A DNA stretch of 64,000 nt, taken from Tranquillimonas alkanivorans (lineage in GTDB: Bacteria; Pseudomonadota; Alphaproteobacteria; Rhodobacterales; Rhodobacteraceae). Below the pieces are notes generated by a model that did not search any database, was not told the origin of the DNA, and saw only the letters and a list, made by a program, of their open reading frames with translations. Shown here piece by piece: positions 17,075 through 27,002 of the stretch; positions within the stretch are counted from its first letter, which is position 1; every line of letters begins with the position of its first letter. Position numbers and translations under genes: made by a program. The stretch is from the NCBI RefSeq assembly GCF_900115595.1, contig NZ_FOXA01000009.1, positions 1-64,000 of the forward strand. The letters are read 5' to 3'.

Positions 17075-18582
17075 TGCGCCGGCTGTTCAGCAGACTGCCC
17101 TTCGCGGTCATCCTGATCGCGTTGGGCGCGGTGGCGATGCTGCCGCCGGCGATCCACGCCTTCAGCTTGCGCGACTACGACACGGCGCGGGCGTTCTTCT
17201 ATTCGGCGATCCTGTTCCTGCTGCTGTTTGCGCTGCTGTCGGTGGCCTTCGGCGGGCGCTTCCCGCAGAAACGCGTGCGCAGCCACCTGGTGACGCTGGC
17301 GGCGGCCTATGTGCTGCTGCCGGTGATGCTGGCAGTGCCGTTCCATGAATCCGTGCCGGCGACGCGCTTCTTTGGCGTCTGGTTCGAGATGGCGTCGTGC
17401 CTGACCACGACCGGGGCCACCCTGTTCGCGCCCGAGCGGCTGCCCGAGGCGGTGCACCTGTGGCGTGCGATCGTCGGCTGGCTGGGCGGCTTCCTGACCT
17501 GGGTGACGGCCATCGCCATCCTCGCGCCGCTGAACCTGGGCGGGTTCGAGGTCGTCTCGGGGGAAGAGGTGGGCGAGGGCGCGGCGACCGTGACGCAGAT
17601 CACCCGCGTCGCCGACGGGTCCGAGCGGCTGCTGCGGTTTTCATGGCACCTTGCGCCGGTCTATTTCGGGCTCACGCTGGCGCTGTGGATCGGGCTGATC
17701 ATGGCGGGGGCCGAGCCGCTGAACGCGGTCATCCACGCGATGTCGACCCTCGCCACCAGCGGTATCTCTCCGGGCGAGGGGCCGGAATCGGGGCTCGTGG
17801 GCGAGGCGTTGATCTTCGGCTTCCTGATTTTCGCCGTCTCGCGCATGACGTTCTCGGGCGACGTGGCCGGGCGCGGGCCGCGGCGGCTGCGCAAGGACCC
17901 AGAGATGCAGATGGGCGCGATCATCGTGGCGCTCGTCCCGCTTTTCCTGTTCCTGCGCCACTGGGCGGGCGCCTATGACGTGGCCGATGAAAGCAACATC
18001 GCGGCGGGGCTGGGCGCGCTCTGGGGCGCGGTGTTCACGACGCTCTCCTTCCTGACAACCACCGGCTTCGTGAGCGAGGCATGGGACACCGCGCGCGACT
18101 GGTCGGGTCTTCCGACGCCGGGGCTGGTGCTGATGGGGCTGTCGCTGATCGGCGGGGGCGTGGCGACCACGGCGGGTGGCGTGAAGCTTCTGCGCATCTA
18201 CGCGCTTTACAAGCACGGCGTGCGCGAAATGGAGCGCCTGGTGCACCCGAACTCGGTCGGCGGCGCGGGCACGGCGGCCCGGCGCATCCGGCGCAAGGGC
18301 GCGTACGTGGCGTGGATCTTCTTTATGCTCTTCGCCATCTCGATCGCGCTGTCGATGGGGGCCTTCGCGCTGACGGGGCTGAGCTTCGAAGCCTCGACCG
18401 TGCTGACCATCGCGGCGCTGTCGACCACGGGCCCGCTGGCCGAGGTCGCGGCCGCCGCGCCCATCGTGTACGCCGACCTGACGGACGCGGCGCTGGCCAT
18501 CTTCGCGGCCGGCATGGTGCTGGGGCGGCTCGAGACGCTGGCGCTGATCGCGCTATTCAACCCGGACCTCTGGCGCAGCTGA
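17074..18582 (+). CDS. trkH: Trk potassium-uptake membrane subunit TrkH
   Basis: The 502-residue K+-translocating subunit has about ten membrane helices in four MPM repeats. Pore-loop glycine-rich motifs are visible as SCLTTTGATLF, STLATSGISPGEG, SFLTTTGFVSE and AALSTTGPLAEV. It also has the conserved IGGGVATTAGGVKLLRIY. It directly follows trkA with a one-base overlap. All selectivity-filter glycine regions are present, so a functional channel subunit is expected. Confidence 0.95.
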   Translation: MRRLFSRLPFAVILIALGAVAMLPPAIHAFSLRDYDTARAFFYSAILFLLLFALLSVAFGGRFPQKRVRSHLVTLAAAYVLLPVMLAVPFHESVPATRFFGVWFEMASCLTTTGATLFAPERLPEAVHLWRAIVGWLGGFLTWVTAIAILAPLNLGGFEVVSGEEVGEGAATVTQITRVADGSERLLRFSWHLAPVYFGLTLALWIGLIMAGAEPLNAVIHAMSTLATSGISPGEGPESGLVGEALIFGFLIFAVSRMTFSGDVAGRGPRRLRKDPEMQMGAIIVALVPLFLFLRHWAGAYDVADESNIAAGLGALWGAVFTTLSFLTTTGFVSEAWDTARDWSGLPTPGLVLMGLSLIGGGVATTAGGVKLLRIYALYKHGVREMERLVHPNSVGGAGTAARRIRRKGAYVAWIFFMLFAISIALSMGAFALTGLSFEASTVLTIAALSTTGPLAEVAAAAPIVYADLTDAALAIFAAGMVLGRLETLALIALFNPDLWRS

Positions 18583-18702
18583 GGGGGCAGCGCGTTGATT
18601 TGGGGTAGAAACCCGCCTCTGGCCGCTTCATAGTGGAGGGGCGAAAGACAATCATGCCTGCCACAAAGGGCGGTGCCAAGAACATAAGGTGTGGACAGTA
18701 AG

Positions 18703-18936
18703 ATGGCTGCCGACAAGCAGAATTTGCAGGACGCATTTCTGAATCATATCCGGAAGACGAAGGTTCCGGTGACCATTTTCCTCATCAACGGCGTCAAGCT
18801 TCAGGGCGTCATCACGTGGTTCGACAATTTCTGCGTATTGCTGCGCCGCGACGGCCAGTCGCAGCTCGTGTACAAGCACGCGATCTCGACCATAATGCCG
18901 TCCTCGCCCATCAACCTTTACGACGGTGACGACTGA
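18703..18936 (+). CDS. hfq: RNA chaperone Hfq
   Basis: Hfq is a hexameric Sm-like protein that pairs small RNAs with mRNAs. The 77-residue protein contains the Sm1 region [19 protein letters not shown], the [14 protein letters not shown] core and the Sm2 motif VYKHAIST, with almost no C-terminal tail, as in other alphaproteobacteria. The ATG at 18703 matches the conserved family start. An in-frame GTG 12 bases earlier is less likely. hflX follows 2 bases after the stop, the usual hfq-hflX pair. Confidence 0.97.
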   Translation: MAADKQNLQDAFLNHIRKTKVPVTIFLINGVKLQGVITWFDNFCVLLRRDGQSQLVYKHAISTIMPSSPINLYDGDD

Positions 18937-18938
18937 TC

Positions 18939-20216
18939 TTGGACACTGATACCGGCGCGGTCGCGACCCGCGCCTACGTGCTCCACCCCGACCTGACCTC
19001 GGACCGCGAACGCCGCGATCCCGAGCCCGCGCTGGCCGAAGCCATCGCGCTGGCCGAGGCGTTGCCGGATCTCGAGGTTCTGGGCGGCGAGGTGGTGCGC
19101 CTGCGCAAGCCCGATGCCGGCGCGCTGTTCGGGTCGGGCAAGCTGGACGAGCTCATGGCGAAGCTTTCGGCGCAGGAGGTCGGGCTTGTGTTGGTCGACG
19201 GGCCGGTGAGCCCGGTGCAGCAGCGCAACCTCGAGAAGGCTTGGGGCGTGAAGGTGCTGGACCGCACGGGCCTGATCCTCGAGATCTTCTCGGACCGGGC
19301 GGCGACGCGGGAAGGCGTGCTTCAGGTCGAGATGGCGGCGCTGTCCTACCAGCGCACGCGTCTTGTGCGGGCCTGGACCCACCTAGAGCGGCAGCGCGGC
19401 GGGCTTGGCTTCGTCGGCGGCCCCGGTGAAACCCAGATCGAGGCCGACCGCCGCGCCATCGACGAGCAACTCACCCGCCTGCGCCGCCAGCTCGACAAGG
19501 TCGCCAAGACCCGCGAGCTGCACCGTGCCAGCCGCGCCAAGGTGCCGTTCCCGGTCGTGGCGCTGGTGGGCTACACCAATGCCGGCAAGTCGACGCTGTT
19601 CAACCGGCTGACCGGGGCCGAGGTAATGGCGAAAGACATGCTGTTCGCGACGCTCGACCCCACGATGCGCGGCGTCACGCTGCCCACGGGCATGAAGGTG
19701 ATCCTGTCGGACACGGTCGGCTTCATCAGCGACCTGCCCACGCAACTCGTGGCGGCCTTCCGCGCCACGCTGGAAGAGGTGCTGTCGGCGGACCTGATCC
19801 TGCACGTCCGCGACATCACCCACCCCGAGACCGAGGGGCAGAAAGAGGACGTTATGTCGATCCTCCACGACCTCGGCGTGGCCGAGGACGTGCCGATGAT
19901 CGAGGTCTGGAACAAGGTCGACGTCGCCGATCCCGAGCGGCGCGCGGTGTTGCAGACTGTGGCGGACCGAACCGAAAACGTGCGCCCGCTTTCCGCGGTC
20001 ACGGGCGAGGGGCTGGACGGGTTGATCGAGGCGATCACCCACGCGCTGGACGATGCGCGCACCGTGCGCGAAATCGAGCTGCCGTTCGAGGAGGGGCGCA
20101 AGCGCGCCTGGCTGCACGAGCAGGGCGTGGTGATGGACGAGAGCCAGACCGAGACCGGTTTCCGCCTGACCGTGGCGATGACGGCGCGGCAGGAGAAACG
20201 TTTCCGGGAACTCTGA
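18939..20216 (+). CDS. hflX: Ribosome-associated GTPase HflX
   Basis: HflX binds the 50S subunit and splits stalled ribosomes under stress. The 425-residue protein has the HflX N-terminal domain (glycine loop FGSGKLDEL, LERQRGGLGFVGGPGETQIE) and a GTPase domain with G1 GYTNAGKS, G3 DTVGFI and G4 NKVD. The start is TTG, 2 bases after hfq, implying coupled translation. A double hairpin follows the stop. Confidence 0.95.
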   Translation: MDTDTGAVATRAYVLHPDLTSDRERRDPEPALAEAIALAEALPDLEVLGGEVVRLRKPDAGALFGSGKLDELMAKLSAQEVGLVLVDGPVSPVQQRNLEKAWGVKVLDRTGLILEIFSDRAATREGVLQVEMAALSYQRTRLVRAWTHLERQRGGLGFVGGPGETQIEADRRAIDEQLTRLRRQLDKVAKTRELHRASRAKVPFPVVALVGYTNAGKSTLFNRLTGAEVMAKDMLFATLDPTMRGVTLPTGMKVILSDTVGFISDLPTQLVAAFRATLEEVLSADLILHVRDITHPETEGQKEDVMSILHDLGVAEDVPMIEVWNKVDVADPERRAVLQTVADRTENVRPLSAVTGEGLDGLIEAITHALDDARTVREIELPFEEGRKRAWLHEQGVVMDESQTETGFRLTVAMTARQEKRFREL

Positions 20217-20230
20217 CCGGCGCCGCCGGG

Positions 20231-20277
20231 GCCAAGACCTTTCGAAAAGGTCTTGGCAAATTCCTTCAGAAGGAATT
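20231..20277. terminator. Tandem hairpins between hflX and the DsbA-family gene
   Basis: Two adjacent inverted repeats sit between converging genes. The first is 20231-20257, with arms GCCAAGACCTTT and its near-complement AAAGGTCTTGGC. The second is 20259-20277, AATTCCTT-CAG-AAGGAATT, a perfect 8-base stem. They are AT-richer than the surroundings and probably terminate both transcripts. Confidence 0.65.
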
Positions 20278-20285
20278 CGGGCGCG

Positions 20286-21041
20286 TCAGCCCTCGCTCTC
20301 GCGCTCCTGGGCGACGATCTGCTGCATCGCGTCGAGCGGGACGTAGCCGCGCACCATCTGCTCGCCGAAGACGAAACTGGGCGTGCCGCTGATCCGAAGC
20401 TTCTGCGCCAGGGCCCGGTTCTCGGCGATGATCTCGTCGACGTCGGGGTGCGACATGCCCTCCATCACGGCCTCTTCGTCGAGGTCGAGCTCGGCCGCGA
20501 TCTGGCGCAGCGCGGGTTCGGTCACGTCGCCGCGCAGGGTCATCAGGATGTCGTGCACCTGTTCGTAGGCGTCGTCGCCGGCCTCGTTCAGCACCGAGAT
20601 GGCGAAGCGCGACGCCAGCTCCGACTGTTCGCCCAGGATTGGGAATTCCTTGACGATGAAGCGGATGTCTCCGTCGGACTGGATCAGCTCCTTCACCTCG
20701 GGGAAGGCGCGGCGGCAGTAGCCGCAGCGGTAGTCGAGGAACTCGACCACCGTGACGTCTCCGTCCGGATTGCCGCCGACCCAGGAATGGCCGTCGTCGA
20801 AGATCGCATCGGCGTTGGCGGCGACAAGGTCGACGTCGCCCTGCGCCTGCGCCGCGGCCTGCCGCTCCTCTAGGATGGCAATGGCCTCCATCAGCACCTC
20901 GGGGTTCTCCAGCAGGTAGGCGCGCACCTGCTCGCCGAAGGCCGCGCGTTCGGCCTCGGTCATGTCGCCGATGTCGGTGGCTTGGGCCGGTGCGGAATGA
21001 AGCGCGGCGGTGGCGGCGGCGGCGAAGGCGAGTGCTTTCAT
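20286..21041 (-). CDS. DsbA-family (Com1-like) periplasmic thiol-disulfide protein
   Basis: The 251-residue exported protein has a signal peptide (residues ~1-21, ending AQA) and a DsbA-type thioredoxin fold. The active site CGYC at ~106-109 is in FLDYRCGYCRRAFPEV, and the cis-proline loop is in SGTPSFVFG. CxYC members (Com1/BdbD-like) act in periplasmic disulfide formation or exchange, unlike classic CPHC DsbA. An N-terminal helical region (LLENPEVLMEAI) is typical of this subgroup. It is divergent from the aminotransferase gene. The partner reductase or oxidase is not in the window. Confidence 0.88.
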   Translation of the reverse strand: MKALAFAAAATAALHSAPAQATDIGDMTEAERAAFGEQVRAYLLENPEVLMEAIAILEERQAAAQAQGDVDLVAANADAIFDDGHSWVGGNPDGDVTVVEFLDYRCGYCRRAFPEVKELIQSDGDIRFIVKEFPILGEQSELASRFAISVLNEAGDDAYEQVHDILMTLRGDVTEPALRQIAAELDLDEEAVMEGMSHPDVDEIIAENRALAQKLRISGTPSFVFGEQMVRGYVPLDAMQQIVAQERESEG

Positions 21042-21185
21042 GTCGGTCCCGTGGATCGTGTTGCGCATTGGCGTGCGGGTGAGCATCGCAGAGTGACGGA
21101 CGGTGGCAAGGCGAAAGCCCGTGGTTGACTTGACCTCGCGCCCCGCAGGCGGCACCCCCGGTGCGAACCATTCAGGAGCATGCGG

Positions 21186-22325
21186 ATGCGAGTGTCGAGA
21201 CGCGGGGACGTCGATCCCTTCATCGTGATGGACGTGATGGAGGCCGCCCGCGCGGCCGAGGCGGAGGGCCGCCGGATCATTCACATGGAGGTCGGCCAGC
21301 CCGGCACGCCCGCACCCGCGGGCGCCCGCGCCGCCGTGGCCCGCGCGATGGAGGAGGGCAGCCTGGGCTATACCGTCGCACTGGGGCTGCCGGAACTGCG
21401 CCAGCGCATCACGGCGCTTTACGCCGACTGGTACGGGGTCGAGCTGGACCCGGCGCGGGTGGTGGTGACGGCCGGGGCGTCGGGTGCGTTCCTGCTGGCG
21501 TTCTCGGCCTTGTTCGATGCGGGCGACAAGGTGGGGCTGGGGCTGCCCTGCTATCCGTCCTACCGCCAGATCCTGAAGGCGATGAGCCTGGACGCCGTCG
21601 GCTTCCGAACGTCCGAGGCGAACGGTTACCAGCCGGTGCCCGAGGATCTGCCGTGGAACCTGCAGGGGCTGATCGTGGCCTCGCCCGCGAATCCCACCGG
21701 TGCCATGCTGGACCGGGGACAGATCGCGGCGCTGGTGGCGGCGGCCGAGGCGCGGGGCGCGGCGTTCATCTCGGACGAGATTTATCACGGCATCGACTAC
21801 GACAAGCGCGCAGTGACGGCGCTTGAGGTCACCGACGACGTCTTCGTGATCAACTCGTTCTCGAAGTACTTCTCGATGACCGGCTGGCGCTTGGGCTGGA
21901 TGGTCGTGCCGCCGAGCCACGTGCGCACGGTCGAGCGGCTGGCGCAGAACATGTTCATCTGTCCGACCCATGCCAGCCAGGTCGCGGCGCTGGCCGCGAT
22001 GGAGTGCGACGAGGAGTGCAAGGCCAACCTTGCCGTCTATGCGAAGAACCGCCAGCTAATGCTCGAAGGATTGCCGAAGGCGGGCTTCACCCGCATCGCG
22101 CCGCCCGATGGCGCCTTCTACGTCTATGCCGATGTGTCCGACATGACCGATGACTCGCTCGCCTTTGCCCGGCGCATCCTGGACGAGGCGGGCGTCGCGG
22201 TGACGCCGGGGCTGGATTTCGACCCCGAGCAGGGACATCGCTACCTGCGGTTTTCGTACGCGCGGGCGACCGATGACATCGCCGAGGGGCTGGAGCGGCT
22301 GGCCGCGTTCACGAAGGCGGGATGA
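21186..22325 (+). CDS. Class I/II PLP-dependent aminotransferase
   Basis: The ~379-residue fold-type I aminotransferase shows the N-terminal VGQPGTPAP, the PLP-phosphate glycine region TAGASGAFLLA, ASPANPTGAML, SDEIYHGIDY and the Schiff-base lysine in NSFSKYFSMTGWRLGW. The FSKYFSMTGWRLGW sequence is close to the aspartate/alanine-type subgroup, but the amino donor cannot be set from sequence. I prefer the ATG at 21186, 7 bases after AGGAG, over the ATG at 21180. Downstream lies the cell-wall amidase gene. Confidence 0.9.
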   Translation: MRVSRRGDVDPFIVMDVMEAARAAEAEGRRIIHMEVGQPGTPAPAGARAAVARAMEEGSLGYTVALGLPELRQRITALYADWYGVELDPARVVVTAGASGAFLLAFSALFDAGDKVGLGLPCYPSYRQILKAMSLDAVGFRTSEANGYQPVPEDLPWNLQGLIVASPANPTGAMLDRGQIAALVAAAEARGAAFISDEIYHGIDYDKRAVTALEVTDDVFVINSFSKYFSMTGWRLGWMVVPPSHVRTVERLAQNMFICPTHASQVAALAAMECDEECKANLAVYAKNRQLMLEGLPKAGFTRIAPPDGAFYVYADVSDMTDDSLAFARRILDEAGVAVTPGLDFDPEQGHRYLRFSYARATDDIAEGLERLAAFTKAG

Positions 22326-22437
22326 GGCCGGTTGCCGCTGCGGAAAGCTGGTTCCGCTCGGCGGATTTCCGCGCTATCGTGTGATCAATAATCCGGCATC
22401 AGACCGGTTCGGGCAGGCACGGCTGATCGGGCAGGAC

Positions 22438-23667
22438 ATGGGACGCTTGCGCTTCGCGCTTATCATCATCGCCGCGCTGACGGCGGCGGCACCGCTCCGT
22501 GCGGACGCCCCCCTGACCGCGCTCGCGCGGCCGGAGCCGGCGCGCTCCGAGATCATCGACTTCGGCAACAACATCCAGATCACGCTGGCCCTGAGCCAGC
22601 CGGTGATGTGGCGGGTCTTCACGCTCGACGGACCGGCGCGGCTGGTCTTCGACTTCTCCGAGGTCGCGTTCGAAGGGTTCAATCCCCATGAGATCGTGGA
22701 CTCCGACCGCATCCCCGAAGTGGCCGCCGGACCGGTGCGCGAAGGCTGGTCGCGGATGGTTCTGGCTCTCGACGAACCCATGCTGATCGAGACTGCGGGG
22801 CTGGTGACAGCGACCGAGGACGGCACCGCGGTGCTCAAGGCCCAGCTCGCCCCGACCGACGCCAAGACCTTCGCCGCCAAGTCCGGCGCGCCCGAGACCG
22901 AGGGTTTCGTGCTGCCCGAGCCCGCCGAGGTCCCGCCGCCGCGGCCGCGCTGGCGCGGCGACCGCCCGCTGGTCGTGGCCCTCGACCCAGGGCACGGCGG
23001 CATCGACCCTGGCGCCGAGGGCGGCGGCGTGGCCGAGGCCGACCTGATGCTGAGCTTCGCCGGGGAACTGCGCGACGTGCTCGAAGCGACCGGCCGGATC
23101 GAGGTCGCGATGACGCGCAACGCCGACCTGTTCGTCCCGCTCGAGACGCGCGTGACCAAGGCGCGCGCCGCCGGAGCGGACCTGTTCCTGTCGCTGCACG
23201 CCGACGCGCTGGAGACCGGCCGCGCCTCGGGGGCGACGATCTATACTCTCGCGGCCGATGCCTCGGACGAGGCGTCGCAGAAGCTCGCCGAACGCCACGA
23301 CCGAGACGACCTGCTGGCCGGGCTGGACCTGACGCATCAGGACGACCAGGTGGCGGGCGTTCTGATGGACCTCGCCCGGGTCGAGACGCAGCCGCGCTCG
23401 GACGCGCTGGCCGACGCGATCGTTCATGGCATCGCCGAGAGCACGGGCGACCTGCACAAGCGTCCGCGCCTGTCGGCCGCATTCTCGGTACTCAAGGCGC
23501 CGGACATCCCGTCGGTGCTGATCGAGCTGGGCTTCCTGTCGTCCCGCCGCGACCGCGCGAACCTGACGTCCGAGGCATGGCGTCTGCAGGCGGCCGAGGG
23601 CATCCGCGACGCGGTGCTCGACTGGGCGGAGGCGGACGCGGCGCAGACCGACCTTCTGCGCCAGTAG
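22438..23667 (+). CDS. amiC: N-acetylmuramoyl-L-alanine amidase (AmiC type)
   Basis: This exported peptidoglycan hydrolase of ~409 residues has a signal peptide (residues ~1-22), a beta-rich AMIN domain (~40-135) and a C-terminal Amidase_3 zinc domain. The domain starts LVVALDPGHGGIDPGAEG and carries the catalytic glutamate segment EADLMLSFA, SLHADALE and the last zinc-site glutamate in PSVLIELGFLSS. Such enzymes split septal peptidoglycan and are activated by EnvC or NlpD-like partners. The downstream PBP1a gene, on the same strand beyond a small antisense gene, fits a cell-wall cluster. Confidence 0.93.
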   Translation: MGRLRFALIIIAALTAAAPLRADAPLTALARPEPARSEIIDFGNNIQITLALSQPVMWRVFTLDGPARLVFDFSEVAFEGFNPHEIVDSDRIPEVAAGPVREGWSRMVLALDEPMLIETAGLVTATEDGTAVLKAQLAPTDAKTFAAKSGAPETEGFVLPEPAEVPPPRPRWRGDRPLVVALDPGHGGIDPGAEGGGVAEADLMLSFAGELRDVLEATGRIEVAMTRNADLFVPLETRVTKARAAGADLFLSLHADALETGRASGATIYTLAADASDEASQKLAERHDRDDLLAGLDLTHQDDQVAGVLMDLARVETQPRSDALADAIVHGIAESTGDLHKRPRLSAAFSVLKAPDIPSVLIELGFLSSRRDRANLTSEAWRLQAAEGIRDAVLDWAEADAAQTDLLRQ

Positions 23668-24264
23668 TCACGGCTGGCGGCGGGCGAGCCAGACGGAGTG
23701 CCCGCCGCAATCCGGGTCCTCGGGCCGGAAATCCAGCACGTCGAAGCCGCAAGCACCGAGATGGGCCCGGTACTCGGCGGGGGACAGGCTGGCATGGTAG
23801 ACGGGGTGGCCCGCAACGCGGCCGATCCGCTCGCTCTGCTCGGGGCCGCTGGTGAAAAGAAGTGCGGCTCCGGGCGCCGCATGGTCCGAGAAGATGGGGA
23901 ACATCGCGCGCTGGTCGGCGGGCGAGAGGTGGAAGAAGCTGTTCCAAGCCAGGATCGCGTCGAAGCGCCGCCCCAGCGCGAGGGTGCGCATGTCGGCGTG
24001 GACCGCCTCCACTCCCGGCGTGCATTCCGCAAGGATTTCGATCATTGCCGCGGCACCGTCCACGCCCGTGACGCGGAGGCCACGTGAGACGAGGTCGTCC
24101 GCGATGGGCCGGCCCGAGCCGCAGCCGAGGTCGAGCACGCGTGGCCCCGGCGCGGCGGCGATCATCCGGTCCAGCCAGCGACGCTCGAACAGCGCGGTAT
24201 TTCGCGTGCGGTGCCAGTCGTGGGCGACCGTGTCGTAGGTCGGCAGGATGTCCTCGGGGCGCAT
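23668..24264 (-). CDS. Class I SAM-dependent methyltransferase
   Basis: The 198-residue protein has the SAM-binding motif I VLDLGCGSGRPIADDL, acidic GVDGAAAM, the DAILAWNSFFHL motif IV strand and a helical cap. The ATG at 24264 gives a normal length for the methyltransf_25 type; readings further upstream extend into low-quality sequence. It abuts the amidase stop on the other strand with no gap. Substrate unknown. Confidence 0.85.
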   Translation of the reverse strand: MRPEDILPTYDTVAHDWHRTRNTALFERRWLDRMIAAAPGPRVLDLGCGSGRPIADDLVSRGLRVTGVDGAAAMIEILAECTPGVEAVHADMRTLALGRRFDAILAWNSFFHLSPADQRAMFPIFSDHAAPGAALLFTSGPEQSERIGRVAGHPVYHASLSPAEYRAHLGACGFDVLDFRPEDPDCGGHSVWLARRQP

Positions 24265-24406
24265 CCGAGCACCTTGCGCGCCGGACCCAACGGCGGCAAG
24301 CGCTCGCGCGAACGTGACGGCGGCGGCCCGCCCACCGAGGGCGTATGGCTTTTGACCCAGGGACGCCCGAAGCCTATAGACGGGGAACCTCTTACAGGAC
24401 GTCGCG

Positions 24407-26929
24407 ATGCTCAGGTTCGTATTCTCTTTCTTCGGCGCCATCTTCAGCGCCCTGACCATCGGCGCGATGTTCGTCGCGCTGACCATCGGGGCGATCTTCT
24501 GGATGTACGGGCGCGACCTGCCGAACCACGAGCAGCTGGCGCGGTACACCCCGCCGACGATCAGCCGCATCTACTCGGGCGAAGGCCAGATCATCGACGA
24601 GTTCGCGCAGGAGCGCCGGCTTTACGCGCCCGCCGACGAGATCCCGGATCTGGTGAAGCACGCCTTCATCTCGGCCGAGGACAAGAACTTTTACAACCAC
24701 CAGGGCTACGACGTGCGCGGCATGGTGGCCGCCGCCGTCGATGCGGCGCGGGGCGCGCGGCTGCGCGGCGCCTCGACCATCCCGCAGCAGGTCGTGAAGA
24801 ACTTCCTCTTGTCCTCGGACCGGTCGGCCGAGCGGAAGGTCAAGGAGCTGATCCTGTCGGTCCGGCTGGAGAATTCCCTGCCGAAGGGGAAGATCCTCGA
24901 GCTGTACCTGAACGAGATCTACCTGGGCCAGAATACCTATGGCGTGGCGGCCGCCGCGCAGACGTACTTCAACAAGACGCTGGGCGAGCTGACGGTGGCC
25001 GAGGCCGCGTACCTGGGCGCGTTGCCGCAGAAACCCGCCGCGCTGCACCCGGTGCGGGACAGGGAGGCGGCAATCCAGCGGCGCAACTACGTGCTGCGCG
25101 AGATGTTCGAGAACGGCTACATCACAGAGGAGGAGTACCGCGAGGCGCGCGTTTCGCCGCTGTTGTCGGTGCAGAACGGCGATTACGACAGCTTCAAGTC
25201 GAAGCTCCCGCCGCGCGATTACTTCACCGACGAGATCCGGCGCCAGCTGTCGCGCGACTTCGGCGAGGGCGAGTTCTTCTCGGGCGGCCTGACGGTGCGC
25301 GCGACGGTGGACCCCGAGCTTCAGGAGGAAGCCGCGCGCGCCCTGCGCGAGGGGCTCGAGAAATACGACCGCTCGATCGGGCGCTGGCGCGGCACGGGCA
25401 AGACCATCCCGGCCGAACAGCTGGGCTCCGAGGAGGACTGGCGCGCGGCGCTGGCCGAGGTGGATGTCGCACGCGACATCTTCCTCGAGCACGAGTGGCA
25501 CCCGGCTGTGGTGCTCGACGTGTCGAACGCGCAAGCGCGGCTCGGGATCGAGGGCGTGGGCGAGGACGCGCCCGAGCCCGTCGTGCCGGGCGAGGATGTG
25601 GGCTGGACCGGGCAATCCCTGACCGAGATGCTCGAGGTCGGCGACGTCGTCCATGTGCGTCGCATGACGCGCGACGACGACGGGTCGTTCATCCGCTGGA
25701 CCCTGCGGCAGGTGCCCGAGGTCGAGGGCGGCTTCATGGCCATGGACGTGCATAACGGGCGCGTTCTGGCGATGCAGGGCGGCTTTTCCTACCAGCACTC
25801 GGTCTTCAACCGTGCCACGCAGGCGACGCGGCAGCCGGGGTCGTCCTTCAAGCCCTTCGTCTATGCCGCCGCGCTCGACAGCGGGTTCAGCCCGGCCACC
25901 ATCATCGTCGACGCTCCGATCGAGGTCGAGGTCGGTGGCGGCCAGGTCTGGCGGCCCAAGAACGCCTCGAACCGGTATTACGGGCCCACGCCGCTTCGGA
26001 CCGGGATCGAGCGGTCGCGGAACCTGATGACCGTGCGCCTGGCGCAGGAAATCGGGATGGAGACCGTCGCGCGATATGCCGAGAAGTTCGGCGTCTATGA
26101 CGGGATGGGCCGATACCTGGCCAACGCGCTGGGGTCCGAGGAGACGACGCTTTACCGCATGGTCGCCGCCTACGCGATGTTCGCCAACGGGGGCGAGCGG
26201 GTCGAGCCGACGCTGGTCGACCGGGTCCAGGACCGCTATGGCGACACCGTCTACAACCACGACCAGCGCCGGTGCATCGACTGCGACAAGGCCAGCCTGG
26301 AGCCCGGGCGCGCCCCGCAGGTCGTCAGCGACCGCGAGCGGGTGATGGATGCCATCACCGCCTACCAATTGACCTCGATGATGCGCGGCGTTGTCGAGCG
26401 CGGCACGGCGAGCGGTGCGGTGAACCTGCCGGTGCCCACTGCGGGCAAGACCGGCACCACCAACGACGCCAAGGACGTGTGGTTCGTCGGCTTCACCTCG
26501 AACATCGTGGCGGGCTGCTATATCGGCCACGACCAACCACGGTCGCTGGGGCGCGGCGCCTCGGGTGGCGGCATGTGCGGCCCGGTGTTCAACACGTTCA
26601 TGCAGAAGGCGGTCGAGAAGTACGGCGGCGGGCCGTTCGACGTGCCGCCGGGCGGCCAGTTCATCAAGATCGACCGCTACACCGGCGCCCGCCTGTCCGA
26701 CGCGGCCTCGGGCGAGAACGTGGTGGCCGAGTATTTCCGCCTGGGTGAAGAGCCGGTCTTCGGCGTTGCCTTCGACGGCGGCTTCGCCATGGGAGCGAAC
26801 CTGCCGCTCTTCGCGCCGGGCGAGGGCGACAGCGAGGCGGTGAGCGTCACCACCTCGACCGGGTCGCAGGCGACGATCTCGAAGAAGAAGGCCGATTTCG
26901 GATCGCTGTCGTCGGGCGGGCTCTACTAG
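24407..26929 (+). CDS. mrcA: Penicillin-binding protein 1A
   Basis: The 840-residue bifunctional peptidoglycan synthase has an N-terminal membrane anchor (residues ~10-32). The GT51 glycosyltransferase has SAEDKNFYNHQGYD carrying the catalytic Glu, GASTIPQQVVKN and KILELYLNEIYLG. An OB-like insert is followed by a transpeptidase with SSFK (~479-482), SRN (ERSRNLM) and KTGTT (~681). All catalytic motifs are intact. It lies upstream of prfB and downstream of the amidase, the order seen in many alphaproteobacteria. Confidence 0.96.
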   Translation: MLRFVFSFFGAIFSALTIGAMFVALTIGAIFWMYGRDLPNHEQLARYTPPTISRIYSGEGQIIDEFAQERRLYAPADEIPDLVKHAFISAEDKNFYNHQGYDVRGMVAAAVDAARGARLRGASTIPQQVVKNFLLSSDRSAERKVKELILSVRLENSLPKGKILELYLNEIYLGQNTYGVAAAAQTYFNKTLGELTVAEAAYLGALPQKPAALHPVRDREAAIQRRNYVLREMFENGYITEEEYREARVSPLLSVQNGDYDSFKSKLPPRDYFTDEIRRQLSRDFGEGEFFSGGLTVRATVDPELQEEAARALREGLEKYDRSIGRWRGTGKTIPAEQLGSEEDWRAALAEVDVARDIFLEHEWHPAVVLDVSNAQARLGIEGVGEDAPEPVVPGEDVGWTGQSLTEMLEVGDVVHVRRMTRDDDGSFIRWTLRQVPEVEGGFMAMDVHNGRVLAMQGGFSYQHSVFNRATQATRQPGSSFKPFVYAAALDSGFSPATIIVDAPIEVEVGGGQVWRPKNASNRYYGPTPLRTGIERSRNLMTVRLAQEIGMETVARYAEKFGVYDGMGRYLANALGSEETTLYRMVAAYAMFANGGERVEPTLVDRVQDRYGDTVYNHDQRRCIDCDKASLEPGRAPQVVSDRERVMDAITAYQLTSMMRGVVERGTASGAVNLPVPTAGKTGTTNDAKDVWFVGFTSNIVAGCYIGHDQPRSLGRGASGGGMCGPVFNTFMQKAVEKYGGGPFDVPPGGQFIKIDRYTGARLSDAASGENVVAEYFRLGEEPVFGVAFDGGFAMGANLPLFAPGEGDSEAVSVTTSTGSQATISKKKADFGSLSSGGLY

Positions 26930-27002
26930 GCGCGCCCGCTTGCCGGCCCGCCCGCGGGTTGGTATCAGCGGGGGCCGATCAGCTGGAAAAGACGGGAAGA
27001 CG